Assembly (NCBI RefSeq): GCF_002897295.1
Contig: NZ_BEXF01000013.1
Location: 99,739 to 163,738 of the forward strand
From: Brevibacillus reuszeri
Lineage (GTDB): Bacteria; Bacillota; Bacilli; Brevibacillales; Brevibacillaceae
Direction of reading: 5' to 3'
DNA length: 64,000 nt
The notes under the pieces were generated by a model. It saw only the letters and a list, made by a program, of their open reading frames with translations, was not told where the DNA came from and searched no databases. This document shows positions 32,935 to 41,899 of this stretch, in pieces (position 1 is the first letter of the stretch; each line of letters opens with the position of its first letter). Position numbers and translations under genes: made by a program.

Positions 32935-33648
32935 GTGGAAGAACTTTCAACAGTGTTGCTACGCACCCTTTTCTCGTATTTTTTTCTCCTGATCATTATG
33001 CGATTGATGGGGAAGCGCGAGTTGGGGAAGCTATCTGTTTTTGATGTTGTGATCTCGATTATGCTTGCAGAGATGGCCGCTATGGCAATTGAGGATGTTG
33101 ACAAGCCGGCCATTCTTTATTACATACCCATGCTGCTGATCGGTTTGTTGGAAATCGGTCTGGCATATTTTGCCTTGAAAAGCAAGAAATTCCGCGACGT
33201 CGTGGCAGGGTCAGCGGACTTGATTATTGAAAACGGCGAAATCAGAGAGGATGCCATGCGGCGGAACCGGTTGAATATGGATGACCTCATGGTGCATTTG
33301 CGGCAAAAGGATGTAAAGAACATTGCGGACGTAGAATTTGCGGTTATGGAGCCTACTGGACAGATGAGTGTGTTTTTAAAGGAGCAGAAAGACACCGTAA
33401 CACGTGAAGATATGGGGATCGCAGATAGCAAGCCTGTCAGTCCTGTTTTTTACAAAGGACTTCCGATTCCGCTCATTCTGGATGGCAAGGTACGAGAAGA
33501 GGCGCTGGGCAAAATTGGGCAAAATCAGCTTTGGTTAAAACGAGAGATTCGCAAATACGGGATCAAGGATATACGTGAGGTTTCGTTTTGCTCGATTGAT
33601 GAACGGGGGATTATGTTTTTGGACAAAAAAGACAAGCCGCTGCAATAA
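32935..33648 (+). CDS. DUF421 membrane protein (YrbG/YetF family)
   Basis: The 237-residue protein has three N-terminal membrane helices (LLRTLFSYFFLLIIMRLMGK, then VVISIMLAEMAA and YYIPMLLIGLLEIGLA) and a C-terminal soluble YetF-like domain of about 150 residues containing RNRLNMDDLMVHLRQKDVKN. Related proteins occur in many sporeformers, some linked to spore germination; the role of this one is not known. GTG 32935 was chosen over longer forms because AGGGGGG is positioned for it. That site lies in a strong hairpin. It ends 2 bases from the convergent spoVB. Confidence 0.82.
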   Translation: MEELSTVLLRTLFSYFFLLIIMRLMGKRELGKLSVFDVVISIMLAEMAAMAIEDVDKPAILYYIPMLLIGLLEIGLAYFALKSKKFRDVVAGSADLIIENGEIREDAMRRNRLNMDDLMVHLRQKDVKNIADVEFAVMEPTGQMSVFLKEQKDTVTREDMGIADSKPVSPVFYKGLPIPLILDGKVREEALGKIGQNQLWLKREIRKYGIKDIREVSFCSIDERGIMFLDKKDKPLQ

Positions 33649-33650
33649 TG

Positions 33651-35237
33651 TCAGCGGCGTGGGAAAAATATGGCCAATTGCTCCCCGATCCACGGAATGC
33701 GGCGTACATCCTGCTTTCCGAGAACACGCATGGCGATTAAAAGAACCAGGTATAGAAGTAGGCTCGCCATCGTGCTGATGAAGAGCAGACGGCCGATTGA
33801 AGCTTCGATGAACCAGTGATTGGCAATGTACGAGCCGGAGTAGCCCATAGCCAGCATAGCTGCGCCGATTTTTCCGAACTCCCACAGATCGATCGTAAAG
33901 CCGATTTTTTTAATCAGGCTGGCAAAATGCAGCAGTGTTCCCAAAGTAATCCCGATGTTCATCGCAATCACTGCCCCGTGAATTCCGAAGGACGGATGAG
34001 CGGTAAACAAAAACATGGCTGCTGTTTTAACGATCGCGCTGATGAGGGTGTTGCGAAATACCACCTGAGCAAAGTCAAGTCCTTGCAGGGCTGCGGCGAG
34101 GGGAGCCTGGAAAAACAGAAAGACGGAGAACGGGGCAAGCTCTTTTAACAGTATACCTACCTCGGCGTACTGTTCCCCGTATAGAAGAGCACATAGCGGC
34201 TCTGCAAAAATGGTAAGCAAGACTGTGCACGGTGCTCCTATTACGAGTGTGATCCGCATTGCTTGATAAATGCGTCGATGCACGAGGGGAGCATTGTTTT
34301 GATACGCGGCTTCTGCGACGGCAGGAACCAGTGAAACGGACAAGGAATAGGTAAGGAAAGTCGGAAATAGCAGCAAAGGGACAGCCATCCCGGCAAACTG
34401 ACCGTAGAGACCGGTAGCGGCAGCAGTCGTATATCCGGCGATGACAAGGGCGAGCGGCACCAGCATCGGCTCCAGAACATAGGCGATGGAGCCGATGACA
34501 CGGCTTAGCGTCACAGGGAGCGCGACATGAATTAATTGGGCAATGCTCGCCTTGCTTTTGGACACTGCTAAAAATAACGGTCTTTCAAAAATTTGCGCGG
34601 CTGTTTTTTTACTGCCCTTTCGGTATTGCCACAGGATGTACAAAAGTCCTGCTGCTTCCCCAAAAATAATGCTGGCGACAGCTCCGGCTGTGGCATACTC
34701 GATCCCGGAAGAGAGAAAGGTGATGGTCATAATGACGACCAAAGCCATTCTGACTACTTGTTCCAATAGCTGAGACACAGCAGTGGGCACCATGTTCTGC
34801 TTTCCTTGGAAGTACCCGCGCAGCACCAAGGAAATACTCGCGATAGGTATGATCGGGATAGCTGCGAGCATAACGACATGGGCACGCTCGTCTGCAAATA
34901 GTGCTCCAGCAATCCAGTGCGAAAAGACAAAGAGCACGGTGCAGATAAGCAAGCTGATCCCACTGGCTATGGATAAAGCGAGTACCAGGAACTTACGGGT
35001 AAGACGAGGATTGTTTGCCGCTTCTGTTTCTGCCACTTGTTTGGAGATGGCTACTGGCAGGCCAAACGTTGTCACAGTAATCAGAAAGTACAAAAGGGGC
35101 ACAACCATCTGGTAAAGTCCCATTCCTTCCGCACCGATGATGCGCGAAAGCACGATCCTGTGAGCAAAACCAAACACCTTCGTAATGCCACCAGCAATGA
35201 TGAGGATGACCGTTCCGTAAAAGAATGACTGTCTCAT
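33651..35237 (-). CDS. spoVB: Stage V sporulation protein B (SpoVB), MATE/MOP-family exporter
   Basis: SpoVB is a polytopic membrane protein of the MOP flippase superfamily needed for spore cortex synthesis, probably moving lipid-linked peptidoglycan precursor. The 528-residue protein has about fourteen hydrophobic segments; landmarks are HRIVLSRIIGAEGMGLYQM near the N-terminus and LVLRGYFQGKQNMVPTAVSQ in the first half. The start ATG 35237 follows GGAG by 6 bases; the longer frame to 35300 has no site. The locus between yrbG-like and comN genes agrees with B. subtilis. Confidence 0.9.
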   Translation of the reverse strand: MRQSFFYGTVILIIAGGITKVFGFAHRIVLSRIIGAEGMGLYQMVVPLLYFLITVTTFGLPVAISKQVAETEAANNPRLTRKFLVLALSIASGISLLICTVLFVFSHWIAGALFADERAHVVMLAAIPIIPIASISLVLRGYFQGKQNMVPTAVSQLLEQVVRMALVVIMTITFLSSGIEYATAGAVASIIFGEAAGLLYILWQYRKGSKKTAAQIFERPLFLAVSKSKASIAQLIHVALPVTLSRVIGSIAYVLEPMLVPLALVIAGYTTAAATGLYGQFAGMAVPLLLFPTFLTYSLSVSLVPAVAEAAYQNNAPLVHRRIYQAMRITLVIGAPCTVLLTIFAEPLCALLYGEQYAEVGILLKELAPFSVFLFFQAPLAAALQGLDFAQVVFRNTLISAIVKTAAMFLFTAHPSFGIHGAVIAMNIGITLGTLLHFASLIKKIGFTIDLWEFGKIGAAMLAMGYSGSYIANHWFIEASIGRLLFISTMASLLLYLVLLIAMRVLGKQDVRRIPWIGEQLAIFFPRR

Positions 35238-35323
35238 GGAAGGCTCCTTTGCAACAATAAATTCACTCAGTAAAGAATATGGACGTGCCGCTGTCGGCAT
35301 GACTACTTTGAGGGGGAAACAGA

Positions 35324-35560
35324 ATGGATCAAGCGCAAAAGCAGGAATGGTATGGGCAAGTAGCTAGTCTTTGCCAGAGCAAAGCGGAGGAATTTGCGAT
35401 ACTTGGCTACGAAAATGTGACTGCCGAAGAGGTGTGGGAATGTGTGGCAAGCGGGTATAAGGAGATTCCTCCCTTGCACCGTCTCGTAAATGACATCCTG
35501 TCTCTAAAGCCGAATAAGTACATGAACTATTTGATGATTAAGATGTACAAAAACTCATAA
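35324..35560 (+). CDS. comN: Post-transcriptional regulator ComN
   Basis: ComN (YrzD family) is a small protein that in B. subtilis acts post-transcriptionally on comE mRNA and locates to poles and septa. The 78-residue product contains the conserved region VWECVASGYKEIPPLHRLVN and a basic C-terminus (PNKYMNYLMIKMYKNS). It is divergent from spoVB and upstream of secD, as in B. subtilis. GAGGGGGAAAC precedes the ATG. Confidence 0.85.
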   Translation: MDQAQKQEWYGQVASLCQSKAEEFAILGYENVTAEEVWECVASGYKEIPPLHRLVNDILSLKPNKYMNYLMIKMYKNS

Positions 35561-35670
35561 ACAAGGATAAAGAGATTTCATAGTGAAACTTTCTATTTGC
35601 CCATTCGTATACGATTGTTACGCAGCGTAGACAAGGGGTGGGTTACCATGGTACGTCTTTCCAGCAATAA

Positions 35671-35700
35671 TTGACACGTTTTTTCATACTTCGCTATAAT
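35671..35700 (+). promoter_or_regulatory. Sigma-A promoter of secD-secF
   Basis: TTGACA (35671-35676), an 18-base spacer and TATAAT (35695-35700), both hexamers perfect, 60 bases before secD. Confidence 0.88.
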
Positions 35701-35759
35701 GGGCATATTGGTTTCTCGTCTAGGACGGGACCCTGTAAGGAAAGAGGGGTATTACTGCT

Positions 35760-36998
35760 ATGATAAAATGGGGAAGATTCCTCCTGTTCCTGGTCGTTGT
35801 AGGACTTTTGGGCACACTCGTGTCAACTACGATCACACAGGTGGCAAAGAACATCACACTCGGTCTGGACCTGCAGGGCGGGTTTGAGATTCTTTACGAG
35901 GTAGAGCCTCTCGAGGCTGGGCACAACGTCGATATTGAGCTTTTGAAGTCAACTGCACACATGATTGAGAAGCGGATTAACATTGGTGGTGTGGTAGAGC
36001 CAGTAATCGCTACTGAGCTACCAAACCGGATTCGTGTACAAATCGCCTCACAATCGGCCGATCAGGACAAGCTTCGTGAATTGATCGGTAAACCTGCTTT
36101 GCTTACGTTCCGTGACGAAGCTGGCAAAATTCTTTTACAGGGAAGCGATTTGGCTCCCGGCGGGGCAGCTGTTGGATATGATGATCTGAAACGTCCATTG
36201 GTTACCTTGAAAATTTCAGATCCGAAAAAATTGGAAGACGTTACACGCGCCAACCTAGGAAAGCATATGGCTATCTTTTTGGATGAAAATATGCAAACCA
36301 ACCCTACTATTCAAAGTGTAATCACAGGTGGCAACGCACAAATTACTGGTAACTACACGCAAGAATCTGCACAAGAGCTGGTTGACCTGTTGAATTCAGG
36401 GGCGATGCCTGCGAAGCTGATTGAGAAACAGGTAACATCTGTTGGAGCTTCACTTGGTGCATTGGCATTGCAAAAAACCATTTATGCAGGTTACATCGGT
36501 GCAGCATTGATTTTCGTGTTCATGCTGGTTGTGTACCGTATGCCTGGTATGATTGCTAACATCACATTGGCTGGCTTTACTTATTTCTGTATGGTCGTAC
36601 TGGACTGGATGGATGCGACACTTACATTGCCAGGGATTGCTGGGTTTATCTTGGCTGTCGGTATTGCGGTTGACGCCAACATCATCACGTACGAGCGTAT
36701 CCAAGAAGAGCTGCGTTCAGGTAAAACGGTTCTGTCTGCATTCCGTTCCGGTGAGCGTCGTTCCCTGATTACGATTATTGATGCCCACGTTACGACCCTG
36801 ATTGCAACAGGCGTGTTGTTCTTCTTTGGGACAAGCTCTGTTCAAGGCTTTGCGGTCGTACTCGCTATGACGATTATTGTCAGTATCATTACCAACGTGT
36901 TTGGGTCTCGCTTCCTCCTGTGGCTGGTGGTCCGTGCCAACATGTTTAAAAAGCCGTTTTGGTTCGGAGTAAAGGAGAGTGAGATCGGTGAGCTTTAA
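35760..36998 (+). CDS. secD: Protein translocase subunit SecD
   Basis: SecD with SecF uses the proton gradient to complete Sec-dependent export. The 412-residue protein has an N-terminal helix, the D1 motif LGLDLQGGFEILYEV near residue 40, an extracytoplasmic P1-like domain shorter than in E. coli, and five C-terminal helices with AVGIAVDANIITYERIQEEL (D4 region). In B. subtilis secD and secF are fused; here they are separate and overlap by 11 bases. AAAGAGGGGTATT precedes the ATG. Confidence 0.96.
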   Translation: MIKWGRFLLFLVVVGLLGTLVSTTITQVAKNITLGLDLQGGFEILYEVEPLEAGHNVDIELLKSTAHMIEKRINIGGVVEPVIATELPNRIRVQIASQSADQDKLRELIGKPALLTFRDEAGKILLQGSDLAPGGAAVGYDDLKRPLVTLKISDPKKLEDVTRANLGKHMAIFLDENMQTNPTIQSVITGGNAQITGNYTQESAQELVDLLNSGAMPAKLIEKQVTSVGASLGALALQKTIYAGYIGAALIFVFMLVVYRMPGMIANITLAGFTYFCMVVLDWMDATLTLPGIAGFILAVGIAVDANIITYERIQEELRSGKTVLSAFRSGERRSLITIIDAHVTTLIATGVLFFFGTSSVQGFAVVLAMTIIVSIITNVFGSRFLLWLVVRANMFKKPFWFGVKESEIGEL

Positions 36999-37911
36999 TC
37001 AAGAGAACACTGTCGTAAGATTTGACATCGTAAAGAATCGCCGGAAGTATTTTATCGGCTCTTCTGCGATCATTATTCTCGGCTTACTGTTTATGCTGTT
37101 CCAAGGTCTTCACTTGGGTGTAGACTTCAAAGCAGGGACGCGTCTGGACATCTTTGTGGGAAAAGAATTTAACACCGCAGATGTTGAAGCCGTGATTAAA
37201 GAACAAATTCCTGATGTTGCGTTTACAAAACTAACACCATATGGCCAAAACCAAGCATATACTCGTTTTGATCAAACGATTCCATCGGATACAATGATGA
37301 AGCTGGAAACTGCACTGAAGCAAAAGTTTGGAGACCAGGTGACAAAGCAGGTATCATCTGTTGACCCGACGATTGCCCGTGAAATGGTGAAAAAAGCGGC
37401 AATTGCTGTTGCGATTGCCTCGGTTGGTATCGTGATTTACATTGCCATTCGTTTCCAATGGCTTTTCGGGATTGCATGTGTGGCAGGACTTCTGCATGAC
37501 GTATTTATCCCGATCGCGCTTTTCTCGGTATTAGGACTGGAAGTAGATATTACCTTTATTGCAGCGATCCTCACGATTTTGGGTTACTCCATTAACGATA
37601 AGATCGTAATTTTTGACCGGATTCGGGAAAACCTAAGAACGATGAAGTCCAAAACGATTCCAGAGCTTGAGCATTTGGTAAACGTTTCTCTCTGGCAAAC
37701 GATGCGTCGTTCTATCTACACAGTAGCTACTGTATTTTTTACAGCTCTGGCTCTGGCCGTGCTGGGTAGTGAGAGCATTCGCAACTTCTCTCTGGCGCTA
37801 TTGTTTGGTCTGGTGAGTGGTACCTATTCCTCCATCTTTATTGCCGCACAAATTTGGGTAAACTTGAAAGAGCGGAATATGTTGAAAAAGAAAAAAGAAA
37901 AAGAAGCGTAA
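36988..37911 (+). CDS. secF: Protein translocase subunit SecF
   Basis: The 307-residue SecF has six predicted membrane helices, GLHLGVDFKAGTRLDIF after the first and ILGYSINDKIVIFDRIRENL in the conserved cytoplasmic-side motif. The start was set at GTG 36988, 9 bases after AAAGGAGA inside secD; an upstream GTG at 36979 lies within that site. The overlap with secD suggests coupled synthesis of equal amounts. Confidence 0.95.
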   Translation: MSFNQENTVVRFDIVKNRRKYFIGSSAIIILGLLFMLFQGLHLGVDFKAGTRLDIFVGKEFNTADVEAVIKEQIPDVAFTKLTPYGQNQAYTRFDQTIPSDTMMKLETALKQKFGDQVTKQVSSVDPTIAREMVKKAAIAVAIASVGIVIYIAIRFQWLFGIACVAGLLHDVFIPIALFSVLGLEVDITFIAAILTILGYSINDKIVIFDRIRENLRTMKSKTIPELEHLVNVSLWQTMRRSIYTVATVFFTALALAVLGSESIRNFSLALLFGLVSGTYSSIFIAAQIWVNLKERNMLKKKKEKEA

Positions 37912-37927
37912 TTGGACGAAAGATAAA

Positions 37928-37956
37928 AGCCGCGGGGGTAGCTCTCCGCGGTTTTC
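37928..37956 (+). terminator. Probable terminator between secF and the cation-efflux gene
   Basis: CCGCGG (37930-37935) and CCGCGG (37946-37951), extended by GGG/TCT pairing, then TTTTC. The T-run is short, so partial read-through is likely. Confidence 0.6.
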
Positions 37957-37994
37957 TAACTTCACGAGGATATTCCATTAGGGAGGAACGACAC

Positions 37995-38876
37995 ATGGTG
38001 GATGAGCGTCTGGCCAAAGCACAGTTTGCTGCGTGGGTAGGGATTATCGGAAACATAGCGCTGGCAGGGGTTAAACTACTCATTGGTGTGGTAGCCAAAT
38101 CCCAAGCGTTGATTGCGGATTCTATTCACTCGGCATCTGATGTGATTGGATCCGTCGCGGTCTTGATCGGATTACGTGCTGCAGAGCGTCCGCCAGACCA
38201 AGACCATCCATATGGTCATGGCAAAGCGGAGTCTGTTTCTGCGATTATCGTGTCCGTTCTACTTGCTGTCGTTGGATTTGAGATGGGTGTCACCTCGATC
38301 AAATCTCTTTTCGTTCCTTTGGAAGCACCAGGCTTTCTTGCGGTTTGGGCAGCAATCGGCTCCATGATTGTAAAAGAGTGGATGTACCGATACAAATACA
38401 ATTTAGGTAAGAAGCTCAAGAGTCAATCATTGATGGCAAACGCACTGGAGCATCGCTCAGACGTCTTCTCGTCCTTCGCCGCATTGGTAGGGATTGGCGG
38501 AGCGATAGCAGGTGGATGGTTCGGTATTCCGTGGATGCTTTATTTAGACCCGGCCGCTGGTATTTTTGTCACTTTGCTTGTCTTGAAAATGGCGTACAGC
38601 ATTTTGATGGAATCAATCCACAGTACACTTGACCACGTTTTGCATGAAGCTGATACGAAAGAGCTTCGCCAAGCTATTCTAGAAGTTTCTGGGGTCATGC
38701 GCATTGATTCTTTGCGTGCACGTGAGCATGGTCACTACCAGATTGTCGATGTGAAAATAGGTGTAGATCCGCAAATTACAGTAGAAGAAGGTCATACGAT
38801 TGGGAAGCAAGTAAAGCATGAGCTGATGGAAAAATTTCCTGAAGTACGTGATGTTTTTGTCCACATCAATCCCTGA
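37995..38876 (+). CDS. Cation diffusion facilitator family transporter
   Basis: CDF proteins exchange protons for Zn, Mn, Fe or Co ions. The 293-residue protein has six membrane helices, metal-site motifs ADSIHSASDVIG (helix II) and NALEHRSDVFSSFAA (helix V), and a C-terminal cytoplasmic domain with DHVLHEADTKELRQAIL. The DxxHxxxD / HxxxD residues do not by themselves specify the metal. The start is ATG 37995 with GGGAGG 8 bases upstream, although the frame stays open back into secF. Confidence 0.92.
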   Translation: MVDERLAKAQFAAWVGIIGNIALAGVKLLIGVVAKSQALIADSIHSASDVIGSVAVLIGLRAAERPPDQDHPYGHGKAESVSAIIVSVLLAVVGFEMGVTSIKSLFVPLEAPGFLAVWAAIGSMIVKEWMYRYKYNLGKKLKSQSLMANALEHRSDVFSSFAALVGIGGAIAGGWFGIPWMLYLDPAAGIFVTLLVLKMAYSILMESIHSTLDHVLHEADTKELRQAILEVSGVMRIDSLRAREHGHYQIVDVKIGVDPQITVEEGHTIGKQVKHELMEKFPEVRDVFVHINP

Positions 38877-38924
38877 ATGTGGCTAAGCGAGAGTCATTTG
38901 ATAAAAGCTGTATGTTTTACGCAG

Positions 38925-38954
38925 TTGTCAGTCTCCTGCTCCATCCTCTATAAT
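38925..38954 (+). promoter_or_regulatory. Sigma-A promoter of recJ-apt
   Basis: TTGTCA (38925-38930), an 18-base spacer and TATAAT (38949-38954). The start site would lie near 38961, giving a very short leader with GGAGG at 38966-38970. Confidence 0.75.
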
Positions 38955-38977
38955 GAATGAGGATTGGAGGAACGCTC

Positions 38978-41332
38978 ATGCTGAAAGCGAAAACTCGCTG
39001 GAAACTGGCCACGTACGATGAACAATTAGCTGCAACGATTGCAGATGAATGTCAGCTGACTCCGCTCGTATCCAAGCTGCTGGTCATTCGAGGTATTGAG
39101 TCATCGCAAAAGGCCCGAGATTTTCTTCAGGCAGGACCAGATTTATTTCATGATCCGTTCTTGCTAGATGGAATGGAACAAAGCGTGCGCCGTATTCAAA
39201 AGGCCATCCAAGATCGGGAGCCGATTTGTATTTACGGTGATTATGACGCGGATGGCGTAAGTTCTACATCACTCATGGTACATGTATTGCGCCAACTGGG
39301 CGCCGTGTTTGACTATTACATCCCAAACCGTTTTACCGAAGGGTATGGGTTACATAAAGACGCCTTGGCGCAGCTGCAGCAAAGCGGTTACAAGCTGATC
39401 ATTACAGTAGATACCGGGATTAGTGCAGTCGAGCAGGTGGAGTATGCCAAACAGCTGGGTCTTGACGTAATTGTAACCGACCACCACGAACCTCCGGCAA
39501 TCATCCCGGAGGCATTTGCTGTGATTAATCCAAAAAAACCTGGCTGTTCCTATCCGTTTGACATGCTGGCGGGAGTAGGGGTTGCTTTTAAACTAGGTCA
39601 TGCTTTGCTCGGCGAGCCTCCTCTGCATCTGGCTGATCTGGCGGCTTTGGGTACGATTGCTGACCTGGTTCCGCTAGTTGACGAGAATCGGATTCTCGCG
39701 CGAGAGGGATTGAAGCGCTTGAATCACACGAGGAACCTTGGACTGCAAGCGTTGATCCGCGTCTGTGGGCTCTCGGACAGTGATCTGTCGGCAGGGCATG
39801 TAGGATTTGCTCTGGGACCGCGATTAAACGCGAGTGGGCGATTAGAGACAGCCGAATCAGCTGTCAAGCTGTTGACGACAGAGGACATGGATGAGGCAGA
39901 AGTATGTGCTCAGGCTCTGGACGATTTGAATCGCGATCGTCAGGATCTAGTTGCAGCCATGACCGAAGAAGCCGTGCAAATGGTAAGGGAGCTGTACCCG
40001 CCAGATGAGCACAATGTGCTGGTAGTGGCAAAGGAAGGGTGGAATGTAGGGGTCGTCGGAATTGTCGCCTCCAGGCTCGTGGAGACATTCTACCGACCTA
40101 CCATCGTCCTCGGGATTGATCCGGAAAAAGGAACGGCGAAAGGCTCTGCTCGCAGCATTGCCGGCTTTGACATGTATGAAGCTTTGACGGAATGCAAGGA
40201 ATGGCTGCCTCATTACGGCGGACATACGATGGCAGCAGGGATGACTTTGCCGGTTGAGAACCTTGATTTATTGCGCCAGAAACTGAATGAGCTCGCTGGT
40301 CAGTGGCTTTCTGCAGACGATTTTATCCCCTTGACCAAGGTGGATGTATCGATGGATATTACACAAATCAGTCTCGAATCAGTCGAACAGCTGGAGCAGC
40401 TTGCTCCGTATGGGATGGGAAATCCAACTCCTTTGGTAATGCTAGAGGATGTAGAGACTGCAGGGATGCGTACGATTGGGCGTGACGACAATCACTTGAA
40501 GTGCTCCTTGAGCAAATCTGGTACGATAGTCGATGCAATTGGCTTTAACTGGGCGCATGTGACGAAAAAGGTGACGCCAAAAGCACGCTTCCAAGTCTTG
40601 GGTGAGCTTTCCGTAAACGAATGGAACGGAAATCGCAAGCCGCAGCTAACGATTCGAGATTTGTCGGTGCCGCATCAACAAATTTTTGATTTGCGAGGAA
40701 GCCGTGACAAAGCGCAAAAGTGGCTGCAGCTCGCTACTGAACCAGGCTCTATAACTGTGCTGTTTCGAGAAGAGAGCTACGAGCTCTTGGCATCTTCGGC
40801 TACCGAAGAGCAAAGACAGACACTTTATTTATTTGGGCATGAAAATAGCGAAAGCGTTTTTACTTCTATCCAAAATGTCATTCTGTACGACCTGCCAAAA
40901 CGTCGTGCTGATTTTGCTGCCATCCTTACCCAGATAAAAGAGGCAGAGCGGATATACTGCATGTTCGGCGATCCAGATTTGGGAATGGAGCGGCTTTCCT
41001 GTCCAGGACGTCAACATTTCAAGGAGCTGTACCAATTTTTCGTGCAGGTTCCTACCGTCAAGCATATTCATCTGGATGCTTTGGCACGCAAGCTAAAGTG
41101 GAAAAGACCCATGCTGGACGGCATGCTTGGAATTTTTCTGGAGCTTGAGTTTTTGGCAGAGGAGCCTGAGCAGTATCGTTTGCTGACTTCGACAGAAAAG
41201 CGGCCACTGGAAAGCTCTGCCCTCTATGCTGAATGGCAAGAGGAATCACAGCTGGCTACAGATTTATTACTTTCATCTTCAGAAGCATTGCTTCAATCGT
41301 TTCATCAGTTGGTGGAGCCTGCCACCGTTTAG
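38978..41332 (+). CDS. recJ: Single-stranded-DNA-specific exonuclease RecJ
   Basis: RecJ is a 5'-3' single-strand exonuclease in recombination and base excision repair. The 784-residue protein has the DHH motifs IYGDYDADGVSSTSL (near residue 85) and VIVTDHHEPP, the DHHA1 domain with KGSARSIAGFDMYEAL and HYGGHTMAAGM, an OB-fold (about 450-560), and the C-terminal extension of the long Bacillus type. ATG 38978 was chosen for the GGAGG 7 bases upstream. The stop codon overlaps the apt ribosome binding site. Confidence 0.95.
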   Translation: MLKAKTRWKLATYDEQLAATIADECQLTPLVSKLLVIRGIESSQKARDFLQAGPDLFHDPFLLDGMEQSVRRIQKAIQDREPICIYGDYDADGVSSTSLMVHVLRQLGAVFDYYIPNRFTEGYGLHKDALAQLQQSGYKLIITVDTGISAVEQVEYAKQLGLDVIVTDHHEPPAIIPEAFAVINPKKPGCSYPFDMLAGVGVAFKLGHALLGEPPLHLADLAALGTIADLVPLVDENRILAREGLKRLNHTRNLGLQALIRVCGLSDSDLSAGHVGFALGPRLNASGRLETAESAVKLLTTEDMDEAEVCAQALDDLNRDRQDLVAAMTEEAVQMVRELYPPDEHNVLVVAKEGWNVGVVGIVASRLVETFYRPTIVLGIDPEKGTAKGSARSIAGFDMYEALTECKEWLPHYGGHTMAAGMTLPVENLDLLRQKLNELAGQWLSADDFIPLTKVDVSMDITQISLESVEQLEQLAPYGMGNPTPLVMLEDVETAGMRTIGRDDNHLKCSLSKSGTIVDAIGFNWAHVTKKVTPKARFQVLGELSVNEWNGNRKPQLTIRDLSVPHQQIFDLRGSRDKAQKWLQLATEPGSITVLFREESYELLASSATEEQRQTLYLFGHENSESVFTSIQNVILYDLPKRRADFAAILTQIKEAERIYCMFGDPDLGMERLSCPGRQHFKELYQFFVQVPTVKHIHLDALARKLKWKRPMLDGMLGIFLELEFLAEEPEQYRLLTSTEKRPLESSALYAEWQEESQLATDLLLSSSEALLQSFHQLVEPATV

Positions 41333-41345
41333 GAGGAATTATTCA

Positions 41346-41858
41346 ATGGATTTTAAACAATATATTCGTGTCATTCCTGATTACCCACAGCCTGGTATCC
41401 GTTTCAAGGATATTACCACCTTGTTGAAAGACGGTCCAGCCTATCGTGCTGCTATTCAAGAGCTGGCTGTGTTTGCTCGCGAAGTGCAAGCTGATGTGAT
41501 TGCAGGTCCTGAAGCACGCGGTTTCGTAGTAGGTGCTCCACTTTCTTATGAGATGGGCATTGGTTTTGTTCCGATCCGCAAGTCGGGCAAACTGCCTTAT
41601 GAGTCTATTAAGGCGGACTATGACTTGGAGTATGGTAAAGACGCATTGGCAGTGCACGTGGATGCGATTCAGCCAGGTCAACGTGTACTGATTGCAGATG
41701 ATTTGCTGGCAACTGGTGGGACGATCGAAACCACAATCAACTTGATCGAACAATTAGGCGGTAAAGTAGTAGGTGCCGCTTTCCTGATCGAGCTGACCTA
41801 CCTGGATGGCCGTCAAAAAATTGGGGATAGACCGATTAAATCCCTGATTCAATACTAA
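41346..41858 (+). CDS. apt: Adenine phosphoribosyltransferase
   Basis: Apt salvages adenine to AMP using PRPP. The 170-residue protein shows the PRPP loop VLIADDLLATGGTIETT, AGPEARGFVVGAPLSY and the N-terminal IPDYPQPGIRFKDITTLL, all hallmarks. AGGAGG at 41331-41336 overlaps the recJ stop, so recJ and apt are one unit. The neighbouring relA makes ppGpp, and in B. subtilis apt-relA adjacency is the same. Confidence 0.97.
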   Translation: MDFKQYIRVIPDYPQPGIRFKDITTLLKDGPAYRAAIQELAVFAREVQADVIAGPEARGFVVGAPLSYEMGIGFVPIRKSGKLPYESIKADYDLEYGKDALAVHVDAIQPGQRVLIADDLLATGGTIETTINLIEQLGGKVVGAAFLIELTYLDGRQKIGDRPIKSLIQY

Positions 41859-41870
41859 TCGACGAGAAAA

Positions 41871-41899
41871 AGCGGGTGATATGCCCGTTTTTTTCTTTT
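41871..41899 (+). terminator. Terminator after apt
   Basis: Short stem AGCGGG / CCCGTT (CGGG/CCCG core) followed by a long T-rich run TTTTTTTCTTTTTTC. The stem is short but the T-run is strong. Confidence 0.7.

Noticed and set aside
35649..35675. An 8-codon ATG frame before secD considered as a leader peptide.
   Set aside because: It lies upstream of and overlaps the perfect -35 of the secD promoter, so it would not be on the secD mRNA.
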